DNA from: Segatella maculosa DSM 19339 = JCM 15638
GTDB lineage: Bacteria > Bacteroidota > Bacteroidia > Bacteroidales > Bacteroidaceae
DNA: 64,000 nt
Reading direction: 5' to 3'
Assembly: GCF_000382385.1 (NCBI RefSeq)
Contig: NZ_KB908319.1
Span: 411,143 to 475,142 of the forward strand
The notes under the pieces were generated by a model. The model searched no databases, was not told the origin of the DNA, and saw nothing but the letters and a program-made list of their open reading frames with translations. Shown here piece after piece: positions 1-9,151 of this stretch. Position numbers and translations under genes: made by a program. Position 1 is the first letter of the stretch. Every line of letters begins with the position of its first letter.

Positions 1-923
1 TAGACGCTTTCATGGCTTGGCATTTCGCCCGATATCTGGAGCAAGTGACCGCAGCGGGCAAGAAAGCATACGACATTCCCATGTACTACAACGCGTGGCT
101 CAAGCAACCCAAGCACGAAGGCATGCCCGGGCGCTATCCCTCGGGAGGTCCGATACACAGCATGCTCGACATCTATCGCGCCGCATCGCCGAGCATCGAC
201 CTGCTCTGCCCCGACATCTATCACCCCGAATTCAAACGCTATTGTCTTGCATACGCCCACAAAGGAAACACGCTCTTCATTCCTGAATGCCGCCCGGGCG
301 AGGACATGGCAGCCAAGGCAACGTGGGTCATGGGCGAAAGAGCTGGCATCGGCTTCGCACCTTTCGGCGTTGAACGGATACAGGAAGGTACTTCGCTGAC
401 CGAATGCTACAGAGTGCTGTCGCAGCTGATGCCTTATGTCACGGCCGCCCAAGGTACGAAGAAGATACGGACCGTGTTCAAGCAGGTGATTCCCAAGATC
501 AAAGGCGTGAACGTGGGCGAATGGGACTTCGATGCTGGCGAATTGGAGAAAGAAGATGCCGGCTCCATCAAGGTGTCCATGGGCAACTGGGTGTTCGATG
601 TGTCCTACACCAATCAGCTAAAGGGCGAGGCTGCCTTTGCGATGTTCATTCAATTGAGCGACGACGAGTTCATCGTCACCGGCCGGAACGTGAGAATGAA
701 CTTCGAATGCAAGGACAATGCCAAGACTGCCGAGCTCATCGATGCGGAGCAAGGCGAGTTCGAGGGTGGAAAATGGACCGTGAGGCGCAGGCTGAACGGC
801 GACGAGACGGCCCATGGCGTGGCGGTTTCGTTCCCAACGTCTATCGATGTGTTCCGCCCAGAGACTCAACAAGACATCGTGAAGCTGAAACTCTACAGCT
901 ATAAGCGCGTGGCACAGCCTTGA
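1..923 (+). CDS. GH35-type beta-galactosidase-like protein with DUF5597 domain, 3' part only
   Basis: The reading frame is open from the window edge (in-frame codons precede the first ATG at 12), so this is the C-terminal part of a longer gene. The visible part resembles the Bacteroidetes GH35-like glycosidases that end in a DUF5597 beta-sandwich. It starts with the last beta-strands of the (beta/alpha)8 barrel: a DAFMAWHFARYLE-type helix, then PMYYNAWL, LLCPDIYHPEF and LFIPECRPG (about residues 22-98 from the ATG). The E of IPECR lies where a catalytic glutamate is expected. The remainder, about residues 150-303, is beta-rich and fits DUF5597. Family members remove terminal beta-galactose and are usually exported. 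A terminator at 967-1003 closes the unit. The signal peptide and acid/base residue lie outside the window, so the substrate is not determined. Confidence 0.75.
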   Translation, partial: DAFMAWHFARYLEQVTAAGKKAYDIPMYYNAWLKQPKHEGMPGRYPSGGPIHSMLDIYRAASPSIDLLCPDIYHPEFKRYCLAYAHKGNTLFIPECRPGEDMAAKATWVMGERAGIGFAPFGVERIQEGTSLTECYRVLSQLMPYVTAAQGTKKIRTVFKQVIPKIKGVNVGEWDFDAGELEKEDAGSIKVSMGNWVFDVSYTNQLKGEAAFAMFIQLSDDEFIVTGRNVRMNFECKDNAKTAELIDAEQGEFEGGKWTVRRRLNGDETAHGVAVSFPTSIDVFRPETQQDIVKLKLYSYKRVAQP

Positions 924-966
924 AAAGACGCAAGAGGCGGACGCAATAATGACTTATCACATCGGT

Positions 967-1003
967 GGTCTCTGCATGATGACGCAGAGGCCCCTTTTCT
1001 TTA
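967..1003 (+). terminator. Rho-independent terminator after the GH35-like gene
   Basis: A 9-bp stem GGTCTCTGC/GCAGAGGCC (one G-T pair) with an 8-nt loop is followed by CCTTTTCTTT. It lies 44 bp after the stop codon at 923 and points in the same direction. Confidence 0.8.
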
Positions 1004-1014
1004 TGCCTGAACGC

Positions 1015-1106
1015 GTGCGGAACACTCGCAACTACGAGTACGGAATACTCGTCACAACGAGTACGGAACACTCGCTACAGTGGGTACGGAACACTCTTGG
1101 CCGAAG
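1015..1106. repeat. Tandem array of four 23-bp units (array B)
   Basis: Units start at 1015, 1038, 1061 and 1084, a strict 23-bp step. Each contains GTACGGAACACTCG or a close variant. The unit at 1038 can fold on itself (ACGAGT ... ACTCGT). The array lies between the GH35-like terminator and the 3' end of the convergent AraC-type gene. The unit sequence is unrelated to the other arrays in the window. Confidence 0.8.
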
Positions 1107-1144
1107 GGGTTGGACATGTTGTTGAGAAAGTGTACCGGGGCGGC

Positions 1145-2281
1145 TCATTTAGGCAGATGAGACCTGCGATACTCCGACGGCGTCTGCCCCGTATATTTCT
1201 TGAAGAACACGTTGAAAGCCGTCTTTGAGTTGAAACCGCTCTCAAAGGCGATGGCCACGAACGACCAATTGGCGTGTTGCTTCGACGAAATAAGATGCTT
1301 TGCGTATTCGGCCCTGTACTCGTTGACGAAGGTATAGAAGTTCTTTCCCATGTATTCATTGAGGGTCTGCGTGATGTGATGCTTGGGGATTCCCGTCAAA
1401 AAGGAAAGCCCTGCGATGGAAAGCTCGGTGTCTTTCCACGCCTTCTGCTGCTCCATCGAATCGACAAGGAGCCGGGCATAATGTGAAGCCTGACTGTCTT
1501 TCAGTCCCGACTTCACGTAGTGCGTGGCGTCGGGGACGTGCCCATGGTCTTGATTGAGCATCGGAACGGCATACTCGGTAATCAACAAATGCTGACGAAG
1601 GCCGAAATAACTCAACACATAAGTGATGAGCAGGGAGACGGGATTGCCCAGTTTGCCGATGATGCCCAAGGAATAGCCCTTGACTTGATAGGCAGCCACG
1701 ATGATCGTGTAGTTATAAAACAGCAGGAAAAACACCACCAAGAACAGCATCCAGTTCAGGTTTATCTTGGAAGACGCAAAAGAATAGGCGTTCTTCATGC
1801 GTTTTTGATAGCCGAGAATGCCGACGAGCGTCATGCCACAGTAGGTCCACATGGACAGAATCAGGCCATAACCAAGGAGCGACTTCAAGATGATTTGGCC
1901 GTTAAAGTAGGTTTGATTGCTCGTAAAACTGTGCCCGAGCCTTTGGAACGAGAGGAAAATCATAAGGAGACAACCGCACAGAAAGGGAGCGAAATGAAAG
2001 AAGTCGCGCCGTTGGAAGCCTGTCCCCTGCCCCACGATATACTTCGAATAGAGATAAAGCAGAGGGGGAATGGCCAGTGCCAGCACGTTGGAAACGGGCC
2101 ACAGAAAGCCTTTCACATGAAAATAGTACTTCACAATGTCCAATGCAAAAGACAATAGCAGGACGAACAGCCAGATGCAAAGAATGCGGTCTGCCGTTCT
2201 TTTCTGCTTCTTTCTCAGCAGAAGGAAGATTGAAAAAAGAGCCTGCGCGCAGTTGATGAAGGCGATGATGACGGTTCCCAT
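1145..2281 (-). CDS. Membrane-anchored AraC-family transcriptional regulator
   Basis: 378 residues. About residues 1-235 are strongly hydrophobic with roughly seven membrane segments, and the last ~100 residues form an AraC/XylS double helix-turn-helix. The typical AraC end is visible: SFVAIAFESGFNSKTAFNVFF, followed by TGQTPSEYR. In between is a short linker with MLNQDHGHVPDATHYVKSGL. Proteins of this layout in Bacteroidetes are thought to sense a signal in the membrane and bind DNA from the cytoplasmic side; the ligand is unknown. The ATG at 2281 is used. A perfect minus-strand -7 box lies at 2318-2325, about 37 bp upstream. The gene stands alone and converges on the GH35-like gene, so its target cannot be deduced from position. 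Confidence 0.85.
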   Translation of the reverse strand: MGTVIIAFINCAQALFSIFLLLRKKQKRTADRILCIWLFVLLLSFALDIVKYYFHVKGFLWPVSNVLALAIPPLLYLYSKYIVGQGTGFQRRDFFHFAPFLCGCLLMIFLSFQRLGHSFTSNQTYFNGQIILKSLLGYGLILSMWTYCGMTLVGILGYQKRMKNAYSFASSKINLNWMLFLVVFFLLFYNYTIIVAAYQVKGYSLGIIGKLGNPVSLLITYVLSYFGLRQHLLITEYAVPMLNQDHGHVPDATHYVKSGLKDSQASHYARLLVDSMEQQKAWKDTELSIAGLSFLTGIPKHHITQTLNEYMGKNFYTFVNEYRAEYAKHLISSKQHANWSFVAIAFESGFNSKTAFNVFFKKYTGQTPSEYRRSHLPK

Positions 2282-2317
2282 GACTTATTCAGACCTTATA
2301 GCAATTGTAGTCCCTTG

Positions 2318-2325
2318 CAAATGTA
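2318..2325 (-). promoter_or_regulatory. -7 promoter element (TACATTTG) of the AraC-type gene
   Basis: The plus strand reads CAAATGTA, which is TACATTTG on the minus strand and matches the Bacteroidetes consensus TAnnTTTG. It lies 37 bp before the ATG at 2281. No clear -33 TTTG is seen. Confidence 0.6.
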
Positions 2326-2485
2326 ACTATTTTATTTGTAATAATTAATATTTGTTGTCGATATTTTCAATCTCTCTGTAACATTCATCTGCTGGAAGAG
2401 GGGGATTGACAAGGCGCAGTAAAGCCAAGAAGCGGGTGAATGGAGGCTCCATCTGTCCCATTTCCCTTCGCTGGTTTGAACGACA

Positions 2486-2576
2486 TGTAGGGACGCACGG
2501 CCCGTACGTCCGCTCCAATAACCGTGCTTTTTGCTTGCTATTGACCTTAACGGATGCACTAACCGTACGTCCCTAC
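2486..2576. repeat. REP-like palindrome pair in inverted orientation
   Basis: The forward copy at 2486-2515 has TGTAGGGACGCACGG then CCGTACGTCCGCTC. A diverged inverted copy ends at 2576 with CCGTACGTCCCTACA. The core is a hairpin (GGACG.ACG/CGT.CGTCC). This palindrome recurs in at least six other gaps of the window. Array A1 follows directly. Confidence 0.8.
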
Positions 2577-2601
2577 AGACCACTTCCTGTTCCACATTTT
2601 T

Positions 2602-2733
2602 CAATATCAGCCATATTACCGTGCAATATCGGCCATATTACCGTGCAATATCAGTCATTTCGTCTTGCAATATGGCCCATTTAACCGCGCTAAATGACCC
2701 ATTTTGCGTCGTTATCCGACCCATTTCGCACAG
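2602..2733. repeat. Array A1: six 22-bp units
   Basis: Six consecutive 22-bp units start at 2602, 2624, 2646, 2668, 2690 and 2712. The best conserved unit begins CAATATCGGCCATATTACCG. The units contain a palindromic centre (AATATGG.CCATATT). The array lies between the AraC-type gene and the end of the ribosomal operon. The same family occurs at 11.2, 22.5, 26.0, 42.0, 49.5 and 63.6 kb. Confidence 0.9.
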
Positions 2734-2790
2734 GAAAGCAAGGCTCTTTAAATGAGAAGCTGGTAAGGAGTCGGCCCCAATTGCCACAAA

Positions 2791-2823
2791 TAAAAAAGCG
2801 CAGTGACATCAATCACTGCGCTT
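2791..2823 (-). terminator. Rho-independent terminator of the ribosomal protein operon
   Basis: A perfect 11-bp stem AAGCGCAGTGA/TCACTGCGCTT (2796-2806 with 2813-2823) has a 6-nt loop, followed on the minus strand by a T-rich tract. It lies 31 bp after the rplQ stop. The plus strand also has a T-rich tail (CTTTCTTTAT), so it may act in both directions. Confidence 0.9.
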
Positions 2824-2853
2824 TCTTTATAGCGTTTAATGCTAATCGTGAGC

Positions 2854-3387
2854 TTATTCTGCTGCAGGAGCTTCTTCGGTTGCCACCGGAGCCTCTTCTG
2901 TTGCCACGGGAGCTTCTTTCGTTTCTGGAGCTTCTGTAGCTTGAGTCTCGGCAGGCGCTTCTGCCTTGCCAGCAGCCTTGCGGCTACGACGGGTCTTCTT
3001 CGCTGCCTTTGGTGTCTTAGCCATGTTCTCATCGAAGTCTACAAGCTCGATGAAAGCAATCTCTGCGGCGTCTCCCTGACGTGTACCCAGCTTGATGACG
3101 CGGGTATAGCCGCCCGGACGGTCAGCCACCTTGGCTGCAACCTCTCCGAAGAGTTCTTTGATAGCCTCTTTCTTCTGAAGATAACGGAAAACCACACGGC
3201 GTGAGTTGGTCGTATCTTCTTTGCAACGGGTAATCAAAGGTTCTATATACTTCTTCAAGGCCTTTGCCTTTGCGAGGGTCGTAGTGATTCTTTTGTGCAT
3301 AATCAACGACACGGCCATGTTAGCGAGCATGGCATCGCGATGAGATGCAGTACGACCCAGATGGTTGAATTTCTTATTATGTCTCAT
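2854..3387 (-). CDS. rplQ: 50S ribosomal protein L17 with acidic C-terminal tail
   Basis: 177 residues, against about 120-130 in most bacteria. Residues 1-120 are the normal L17 fold beginning [20 protein letters not shown]. From about residue 128 a lysine/arginine stretch ([18 protein letters not shown]) leads into a low-complexity tail with repeated [10 protein letters not shown] motifs. A charged extension is usual in Bacteroidetes L17. It is the last gene of the long minus-strand ribosomal unit, 33 bp after rpoA and followed by a strong terminator. Confidence 0.97.
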   Translation of the reverse strand: MRHNKKFNHLGRTASHRDAMLANMAVSLIMHKRITTTLAKAKALKKYIEPLITRCKEDTTNSRRVVFRYLQKKEAIKELFGEVAAKVADRPGGYTRVIKLGTRQGDAAEIAFIELVDFDENMAKTPKAAKKTRRSRKAAGKAEAPAETQATEAPETKEAPVATEEAPVATEEAPAAE

Positions 3388-3420
3388 TTGTTCTTTGCGT
3401 TTAGAGGGCAGGGGCTTGTG

Positions 3421-4413
3421 TTACTCCTTGTCCAGTTTATACTTTGAAATGTCGGTTCCAAACGATAGATTCAGACTTTCGAGCAAATCATCAAGCTCTG
3501 AAAGCGATTTCTTACCGAAGTTGCGGAACTTCAAGAGGTCGGTCTTATTGTACTGCACGAGATCACCGAGGGTCTCTACGTCGGCAGCTTTCAGACAATT
3601 GAGCGCACGAACGCTGAGGTTCATATCGACCAACTTGGTCTTGAGCAGCTGACGCATGTGCAACACCTCTTCATCAAACTCTTGATTGCCGTCCTGATCG
3701 GGAGTTTCGAGTGTAATCTTCTCGTCAGAGAACAGCATGAAGTGGTAAATAAGGATCTTTGCAGCCTCTTTCAGTGCTTCTTTCGGGTGAATGGAACCAT
3801 CTGTTGAAACTTCAATAACCAGTTTGTCATAGTCGGTCTTTTGTTCTACGCGGTATGGCTCGACTGAATATTTCACGTTTCGGATAGGGGTGTAGATGGA
3901 ATCAATCGGAAGGATGTCGACATCAGTGCAGAACTCACGGTTTTCATCAGCCGGAACATAGCCACGACCTTTGTTGATTGTGAGATCAATTTGCATTGAA
4001 GCCTTAGCATCTAAATGACAAATCACCAAATCAGGGTTTAACACTTCAAATCCAGTCAGATATTTACCAATATCACCAGCTTTGAATTCTGTGGAATTCT
4101 CTACGGTGATACTAACTTTCTCGTTCTCGAATTCTTCTACTACTTGCTTGAATCTTACTTGTTTCAAATTCAAGATAATGTTGGTTATATCTTCCTTTAC
4201 ACCCGGAACGGAAGAGAATTCATGCTCAACACCCGCAATGCGAATGGTGTTGATGGCATAACCTTCCAGCGAGGAAAGAAGAATGCGTCGCAATGCGTTA
4301 CCTATGGTAACCCCAAAGCCAGGCTCAAGCGGACGAAATTCAAACTTGCCGAACTTGTCATTGGCCTCCAACATTACAACTTTATCAGGTTTTTGAAATG
4401 CTAATATCGCCAT
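3421..4413 (-). CDS. rpoA: DNA-directed RNA polymerase subunit alpha
   Basis: 330 residues, normal length. The N-terminal dimerisation and assembly domain covers about residues 1-235 ([25 protein letters not shown], the alpha signature, lies early). The C-terminal domain that contacts UP elements and activators covers about residues 255-325 ([13 protein letters not shown] near the end). It lies in the order rpsM-rpsK-rpsD-rpoA-rplQ, 12 bp after rpsD, as in most bacteria. Confidence 0.98.
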   Translation of the reverse strand: MAILAFQKPDKVVMLEANDKFGKFEFRPLEPGFGVTIGNALRRILLSSLEGYAINTIRIAGVEHEFSSVPGVKEDITNIILNLKQVRFKQVVEEFENEKVSITVENSTEFKAGDIGKYLTGFEVLNPDLVICHLDAKASMQIDLTINKGRGYVPADENREFCTDVDILPIDSIYTPIRNVKYSVEPYRVEQKTDYDKLVIEVSTDGSIHPKEALKEAAKILIYHFMLFSDEKITLETPDQDGNQEFDEEVLHMRQLLKTKLVDMNLSVRALNCLKAADVETLGDLVQYNKTDLLKFRNFGKKSLSELDDLLESLNLSFGTDISKYKLDKE

Positions 4414-4425
4414 TAATTCAATGAT

Positions 4426-5031
4426 TTATTTAGAGTACAACTCAACGATTAACTGTTCCTTGATGTTTTCTGGAATGTCAGCACGCTCGGGCTTGTGTAA
4501 GAACTTGCCGCTCTTGCTGTTATCATCCCATTCAATCCATGGATATTTGCTGTGGTTGAAGCCTGCAAGTGCTGCATCGATAACCTCGAGAGACTTGGAT
4601 TTCTCACGAACAGCAACGATCATGCCCGGCTTAACGGCAAATGAAGGGATGTTTACAACCTTTCCGTCGACAGTGATATGCTTGTGACCAACAAGCTGAC
4701 GGGCTGCTGCACGGGTAGGAGCAATACCCAAACGGAAGACTACGTTGTCAAGACGACATTCAAGGTTCTGAAGAAGTACCTCACCGGTAATGCCATCTGC
4801 CTTTGCAGCCTTCTCAAACATGTTACGGAACTGACGCTCAAGTACGCCGTAGGTGTACTTGGCTTTTTGCTTCTCTGCCAACATGACACCGTATTCAGAC
4901 GTTTTTCTGCGACGGTTGTTGCCATGCTGTCCAGGAGGGAAGTTTCTCTTGGACAAAACTTTGTCGGCGCCGAAAATGGCTTCACCAAATCGACGTGCAA
5001 TTTTAGATTTCGGACCTATATATCTTGCCAT
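4426..5031 (-). CDS. rpsD: 30S ribosomal protein S4
   Basis: 201 residues beginning [20 protein letters not shown]. The S4 RNA-binding domain ([30 protein letters not shown]) lies around residues 93-125. It is a primary 16S rRNA binder that starts assembly of the small-subunit body. In other bacteria it represses its own operon; no regulatory site was recognised here. Confidence 0.98.
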   Translation of the reverse strand: MARYIGPKSKIARRFGEAIFGADKVLSKRNFPPGQHGNNRRRKTSEYGVMLAEKQKAKYTYGVLERQFRNMFEKAAKADGITGEVLLQNLECRLDNVVFRLGIAPTRAAARQLVGHKHITVDGKVVNIPSFAVKPGMIVAVREKSKSLEVIDAALAGFNHSKYPWIEWDDNSKSGKFLHKPERADIPENIKEQLIVELYSK

Positions 5032-5066
5032 AATTAAAATATGTGCTAATTGAAATGATTTCTTGA

Positions 5067-5456
5067 TTATACCTTACGACGCTTCGGAGGACGGCAACCG
5101 TTGTGGGGCAATGGGGTAACATCGATAATCTCTGTTACCTGAATACCGGCCGCATTCACGGCACGGATTGCCGATTCACGACCGTTACCCGGACCCTTTA
5201 CATAAGCTTTCACCTTGCGAAGTCCAAGGTCGAAAGCCACCTTTGCACAATCTTCACCAGCCATTTGGGCTGCATACGGTGTGTTCTTCTTCGAACCACG
5301 GAAGCCCATCTTGCCCGCCGAAGACCAAGAGATAACCTGCCCTTCGCTGTTAGCCAAAGATATGATGATGTTATTGAATGAACTATGAACGTGAAGTTGA
5401 CCAATAGCGTCTACTCTTACGTTCCTTTTCTTAGATGTTGCTTTTGTCTTTGCCAT
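5067..5456 (-). CDS. rpsK: 30S ribosomal protein S11
   Basis: 129 residues with the C-terminal signature [23 protein letters not shown]. It forms the platform near the P site and the Shine-Dalgarno helix region. The gene lies between rpsM (19 bp upstream) and rpsD (35 bp downstream). Confidence 0.98.
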   Translation of the reverse strand: MAKTKATSKKRNVRVDAIGQLHVHSSFNNIIISLANSEGQVISWSSAGKMGFRGSKKNTPYAAQMAGEDCAKVAFDLGLRKVKAYVKGPGNGRESAIRAVNAAGIQVTEIIDVTPLPHNGCRPPKRRKV

Positions 5457-5475
5457 AATTAATTTCCATTAAAAA

Positions 5476-5856
5476 TTACTTAGTAGCCTTCTTCTTGTTA
5501 GCAACAGTCTTCTTCTTGCCCTTGCGGGTGCGAGCATTGTTCTTTGTGCTCTGTCCGCGAACCGGAAGACCATTACGATGTCTCACGCCACGATAGCAAC
5601 CAATATCCATCAGTCGCTTGATGTTCATTTGGACCTCTGAACGGAGATCACCTTCAACCTTGAACTCAGCGCCGATAATTTCACGGATCTTGGCAGCCTG
5701 ATCGTCAGTCCATTCGCTGACCTTCAGGTCACGGTTCACACCGGCCTTATCCAATATCTTTGCTGAACTACTTCGACCGATACCATAGATATAGGTCAAT
5801 GCGATTTCGCCACGCTTGTTTTGGGGCAAATCTACTCCAACAATTCTTATTGCCAT
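5476..5856 (-). CDS. rpsM: 30S ribosomal protein S13
   Basis: 126 residues beginning [20 protein letters not shown], with the helix-two-turn-helix region and [20 protein letters not shown] followed by a basic tail. It sits at the head of the small subunit and contacts L5. A perfect minus-strand -7 box at 5914-5921 lies in the 108-bp gap after rpmJ, so transcription of the alpha part may also start here. Confidence 0.98.
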   Translation of the reverse strand: MAIRIVGVDLPQNKRGEIALTYIYGIGRSSSAKILDKAGVNRDLKVSEWTDDQAAKIREIIGAEFKVEGDLRSEVQMNIKRLMDIGCYRGVRHRNGLPVRGQSTKNNARTRKGKKKTVANKKKATK

Positions 5857-5913
5857 TTTTTAATTTGAATAAAAAACTAATTAAATAAAATTCAATTCTC
5901 GCCAAAGAACGTG

Positions 5914-5921
5914 CAAAGTTA
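5914..5921 (-). promoter_or_regulatory. -7 promoter element (TAACTTTG) before rpsM
   Basis: The plus strand reads CAAAGTTA. It is a perfect TAnnTTTG match on the minus strand, 58 bp before the rpsM start. It suggests a separate start for rpsM-rpsK-rpsD-rpoA-rplQ inside the large cluster. Confidence 0.6.
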
Positions 5922-5964
5922 GAAATAAAAATCTATTTATTCTAACATTTACAACACTTTAACA

Positions 5965-6081
5965 TTAACCCTGACGTAATTTGAACTTAGGGTTTTTCTT
6001 GTTGATAACGAACAAACGACCTTTACGACGGACTATCTTACAGTCGGCAGTACGCTTCTTTAATGATGTTCTTGTTTTCAT
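5965..6081 (-). CDS. rpmJ: 50S ribosomal protein L36
   Basis: A 38-residue protein: it begins [20 protein letters not shown] and ends NPKFKLRQG. Only one cysteine remains of the four zinc ligands (CCCH) found in the zinc form, so this is the C-minus type usual in Bacteroides and relatives. It lies 20 bp after infA and 108 bp before rpsM, its normal place. Confidence 0.95.
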   Translation of the reverse strand: MKTRTSLKKRTADCKIVRRKGRLFVINKKNPKFKLRQG

Positions 6082-6101
6082 ATCAGTGTATATATGAGAA
6101 A

Positions 6102-6320
6102 TTATTTGTATCTGAAAACGATTCTTCCTTTTGTCAAATCATAAGGGCTCATCTCTACTTTCACCTTGTCACCGGGAAGAATTTTGATGTAATGCATGCG
6201 CATTTTTCCCGAAATGTGGGCGATGATCTGAACTCCATTCTCAAGTTCTACGCGGAACATTGCGTTTGACAGACTCTCTACAATTGTTCCATCCTGCTCT
6301 ATAGCGGATTGTTTTGCCAT
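6102..6320 (-). CDS. infA: Translation initiation factor IF-1
   Basis: 72 residues, the usual size, a single OB-fold beginning [20 protein letters not shown]. It binds the A site of the small subunit with IF-2 and IF-3. It lies 22 bp after map and 20 bp before rpmJ. Confidence 0.97.
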   Translation of the reverse strand: MAKQSAIEQDGTIVESLSNAMFRVELENGVQIIAHISGKMRMHYIKILPGDKVKVEMSPYDLTKGRIVFRYK

Positions 6321-6342
6321 AAATAAACCTATTCTTACTTAC

Positions 6343-7128
6343 TTAATGATTTTCTATTTCTTCAAACGTTGATAAAATTTCGGCCTTTCCTTTCCGAATA
6401 GCAATGGTATGTTCGAAATGAGCTGCCGGTTTATGATCGCGAGTTACAATACTCCAACGATCAGGCAACATCCAAATCTGCCGCTCACCCATTGTTATCA
6501 TGGGTTCGATAGCAATGCACATCCCGGCTTTCAACATCACTCCGTTACCGTGTGAACCGTAATTGGGTATCTGAGGAGCCTCATGCATCTCCCTACCAAT
6601 GCCGTGACCGGTCAGTTCTCTGACAACACCGTAACCATAACTTTCGCAATATTCCTGTATTGCCGCGCCGATATCACCCACATGTTTTCCTGCAACAGCC
6701 TGTTCAATCCCTATATACAGTGACGCTTTCGTGACCTCCAGTAACTGCTTTACTTCAAGAGCAACCTCGCCCACACCAAAGGTATAGGCCGAATCACCAT
6801 TGTAACCGTTCAAAAGTGTGCCGCAATCAATGGAAACGATGTCGCCATCTTTAAGCACCACCTTATCGCTTGGGATTCCATGAACGACGACGTCGTTGAT
6901 GGAAGTACAGATTGATGCCGGGAAAGGCCCTCCAAATGGATTAGGAAAATCTTTGAACGTGGGGACAGCCCCATGGTCTCTGATAAACTCCTCTGCTATT
7001 TTATCCAGTTGGAGGGTCGTTACACCGGGCTTGATATTTCTACCTAACTCTGCAAGGGTGGCACCAACAAGTTGGTTGGCCTTGCGCATTAAGTCTATTT
7101 CATCTTCTGTCTTCAGAAATATCTTCAT
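6343..7128 (-). CDS. map: Methionine aminopeptidase, type I
   Basis: 261 residues. It removes the N-terminal methionine from nascent proteins. The pita-bread fold motifs are present: VVHGIP (His of the active site), SIDCGTLLNGYNGDSAYTFG with both metal-binding aspartates, GHGIGREMHEAPQIPNYG with the ligand His, IAIEPM with a ligand Glu, and a final Glu in the FEHTIAI segment. It lies between secY (14 bp) and infA, the common order in Gram-negative and Gram-positive spc operons. Confidence 0.97.
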   Translation of the reverse strand: MKIFLKTEDEIDLMRKANQLVGATLAELGRNIKPGVTTLQLDKIAEEFIRDHGAVPTFKDFPNPFGGPFPASICTSINDVVVHGIPSDKVVLKDGDIVSIDCGTLLNGYNGDSAYTFGVGEVALEVKQLLEVTKASLYIGIEQAVAGKHVGDIGAAIQEYCESYGYGVVRELTGHGIGREMHEAPQIPNYGSHGNGVMLKAGMCIAIEPMITMGERQIWMLPDRWSIVTRDHKPAAHFEHTIAIRKGKAEILSTFEEIENH

Positions 7129-7142
7129 TCGCCGGACGCCGA

Positions 7143-8480
7143 TTAGTAAACCGATACACCACTGTTACGTGTGTGACCGGAGTTCAAGAGTCCGTCGTAA
7201 TGGCGCATCATCAGATGACTCTCTATCTGTTGGAGCGTGTCGATAACCACTCCGACGAGAATCAACAACGATGTTCCACCAAAGAACTGTGAGAAGCCCT
7301 GCTGCACGTTAAGCAGTCCGGCTAAAGCCGGCATGACAGCAATGAACGCAATGAACAACGAACCCGGAAAAGTAATACGAGACATGACGGTATCGATATA
7401 ATCTGCCGTGTCCTTACCGGGTCTGATGCCCGGAATAAAACCGTTATTGCGTTTCATATCCTCTGCCATCTGCGTTGCATTCAGCGTGATTGCCGTATAG
7501 AAGTAGGTAAATGCGATAATCAAAATCACATAAATCACATTATACAACACGCTACGGTTATCCATCAGCGAACGACCTAACCAAGAGGCATTGTCACTCT
7601 GATACTGAACGATGACCAAAGGAACGAACATCAATGCCTGAGCAAAGATGATTGGCATCACATTGGCTGCGAACAGCTTCAACGGAATGTACTGACGCGC
7701 ACCACCGTACTGCTTGTTACCAACCAGACGCTTGGCATACTGCACGGGAACCTTACGTGTGCCCTGCACCAAAAGAATGGACGCACAGACGACCGCATAG
7801 AGAATGAGAATCTCGGCAATGAACATCACGATACCACCACCAGAGATGGCCGTAAAACGTGAAGTCACTTCCTGCACAAAAGCCTGAGGCAGACGTGCGA
7901 TGATACCAATCATGATAATCAGAGAAACTCCATTTCCGACTCCTTTATCAGTGATGCGCTCACCGAGCCACAGAATGAACATACTTCCTGCCGCAAGAAT
8001 GATAGTTGCAGGCACGATGAAGACCGTCCAAGAAATGCCACTTGCCAAAGCTTGGCTGGCCTGTGTCTTCAGGTTCATGAGGTAGGCCGGTGCTTGGAAC
8101 ACCAAGATGGCAACCGTCAGCAGGCGGGTATACCAGTTTATCTTCTTTCTTCCGCTTTCACCCTCACGCTGCATCTTCTGGAAATAAGGCACAGCGACAG
8201 CAAGGAGCTGCATAACGATCGAAGCTGAGATATAGGGCATGATTCCAAGTGCAAAGATTGAAGCATTGGAAAAAGCACCACCAGAGAACATGTCCAAGAG
8301 CGACATAAGGCCACCTGCGGTCTGCGACTGAAGTGATTCCAACTTAGCCGGATTGATTCCGGGAAGAACGACGAACGAACCAAAACGGTAAATTGCCGTA
8401 AAGAGGATCGTTATCAGAAGACGCTGACGCAAATCCTCTACCTTCCAACAGTTCTTTAGTGTCTCAATAAACTTTTTCAT
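7143..8480 (-). CDS. secY: Protein translocase subunit SecY
   Basis: 445 residues with about ten membrane segments, the channel of the Sec translocon in the inner membrane. The family features seen are the N-terminal RQRLLITILFTAIYRFGSFV helix, the plug region after it, the cytoplasmic loop with VQGTRKVPVQYAKR, and the end GHTRNSGVSVY. It lies 3 bp after rplO and before map. Confidence 0.98.
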   Translation of the reverse strand: MKKFIETLKNCWKVEDLRQRLLITILFTAIYRFGSFVVLPGINPAKLESLQSQTAGGLMSLLDMFSGGAFSNASIFALGIMPYISASIVMQLLAVAVPYFQKMQREGESGRKKINWYTRLLTVAILVFQAPAYLMNLKTQASQALASGISWTVFIVPATIILAAGSMFILWLGERITDKGVGNGVSLIIMIGIIARLPQAFVQEVTSRFTAISGGGIVMFIAEILILYAVVCASILLVQGTRKVPVQYAKRLVGNKQYGGARQYIPLKLFAANVMPIIFAQALMFVPLVIVQYQSDNASWLGRSLMDNRSVLYNVIYVILIIAFTYFYTAITLNATQMAEDMKRNNGFIPGIRPGKDTADYIDTVMSRITFPGSLFIAFIAVMPALAGLLNVQQGFSQFFGGTSLLILVGVVIDTLQQIESHLMMRHYDGLLNSGHTRNSGVSVY

Positions 8481-8483
8481 TTT

Positions 8484-8930
8484 TTAGATTATAGTTGCGT
8501 TACCACCCACTGCCTTGATAGCTTCTTCGGCAGTCTTAGAGAATGCGTTTGCTTCAACATCGATTTTCGCCTTCAACTTACCGTCGCCAAGGATCTTTAT
8601 CAGCTCCTTGCCATTGGTAAAGCCGGCTTCCTTCAGCTCAGCGACCCCGATTTTCGTCAGATTCTTAGCCTCTGCGAGTGCCTGCAACGTTGAAAGATTC
8701 ACAGCAAGATATTCCTTGTGGTTGACATTCTTGAAACCAGACTTCGGAACACGGCGCTGAAGGGGCATCTGTCCACCTTCGAAGCCGATCTTTCTCTTAT
8801 AACCGGAGCGAGCCTTGGCACCCTTGTGACCACGGGTAGAAGTTCCACCGAGTCCGGAACCGGGTCCACGACCGATACGACGACGTGAATGTGTGGAACC
8901 CGCAGCCGGTTTTAAACTATTTAATTTCAT
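8484..8930 (-). CDS. rplO: 50S ribosomal protein L15
   Basis: 148 residues beginning MKLNSLKPAAGSTHSRRRIG, with the glycine/arginine-rich extension (RGPGSGLGGTSTRGHKGAKA) that reaches into 23S rRNA. It is a late assembly protein of the large subunit. It lies between rpmD and secY. Confidence 0.98.
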   Translation of the reverse strand: MKLNSLKPAAGSTHSRRRIGRGPGSGLGGTSTRGHKGAKARSGYKRKIGFEGGQMPLQRRVPKSGFKNVNHKEYLAVNLSTLQALAEAKNLTKIGVAELKEAGFTNGKELIKILGDGKLKAKIDVEANAFSKTAEEAIKAVGGNATII

Positions 8931-8957
8931 AATCGATTTTTGATATTAAAAGATTTG

Positions 8958-9134
8958 TTATTCAACTACGCTAACCAGATGATGAACCTTGCGGATCATT
9001 CCGCGGATACTGGGAGTATCTTCAACTTCAACAACCTGAGAAATCTTACGAAGTCCCAAGGCAAGAAGCGTGCGCTTCTGGTCAACCGGATAACCGATTT
9101 TACTCTTTATCTGTTTGATTTTAATTGTTGCCAT
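8958..9134 (-). CDS. rpmD: 50S ribosomal protein L30
   Basis: 58 residues from the internal start [20 protein letters not shown]. The frame extends upstream to 9152, but those six extra codons overlap the rpsE stop and do not match the family, so the ATG at 9134 is chosen. It lies between rpsE and rplO as expected. Confidence 0.96.
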   Translation of the reverse strand: MATIKIKQIKSKIGYPVDQKRTLLALGLRKISQVVEVEDTPSIRGMIRKVHHLVSVVE

Positions 9135-9151
9135 TGTCTTTTTCTCTCCCA

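Noticed and set aside
2602..2733. The 22-bp arrays as CRISPR
   Set aside because: Units are adjacent, without unique spacers of constant length, they vary along the array, and no cas genes are in the window.
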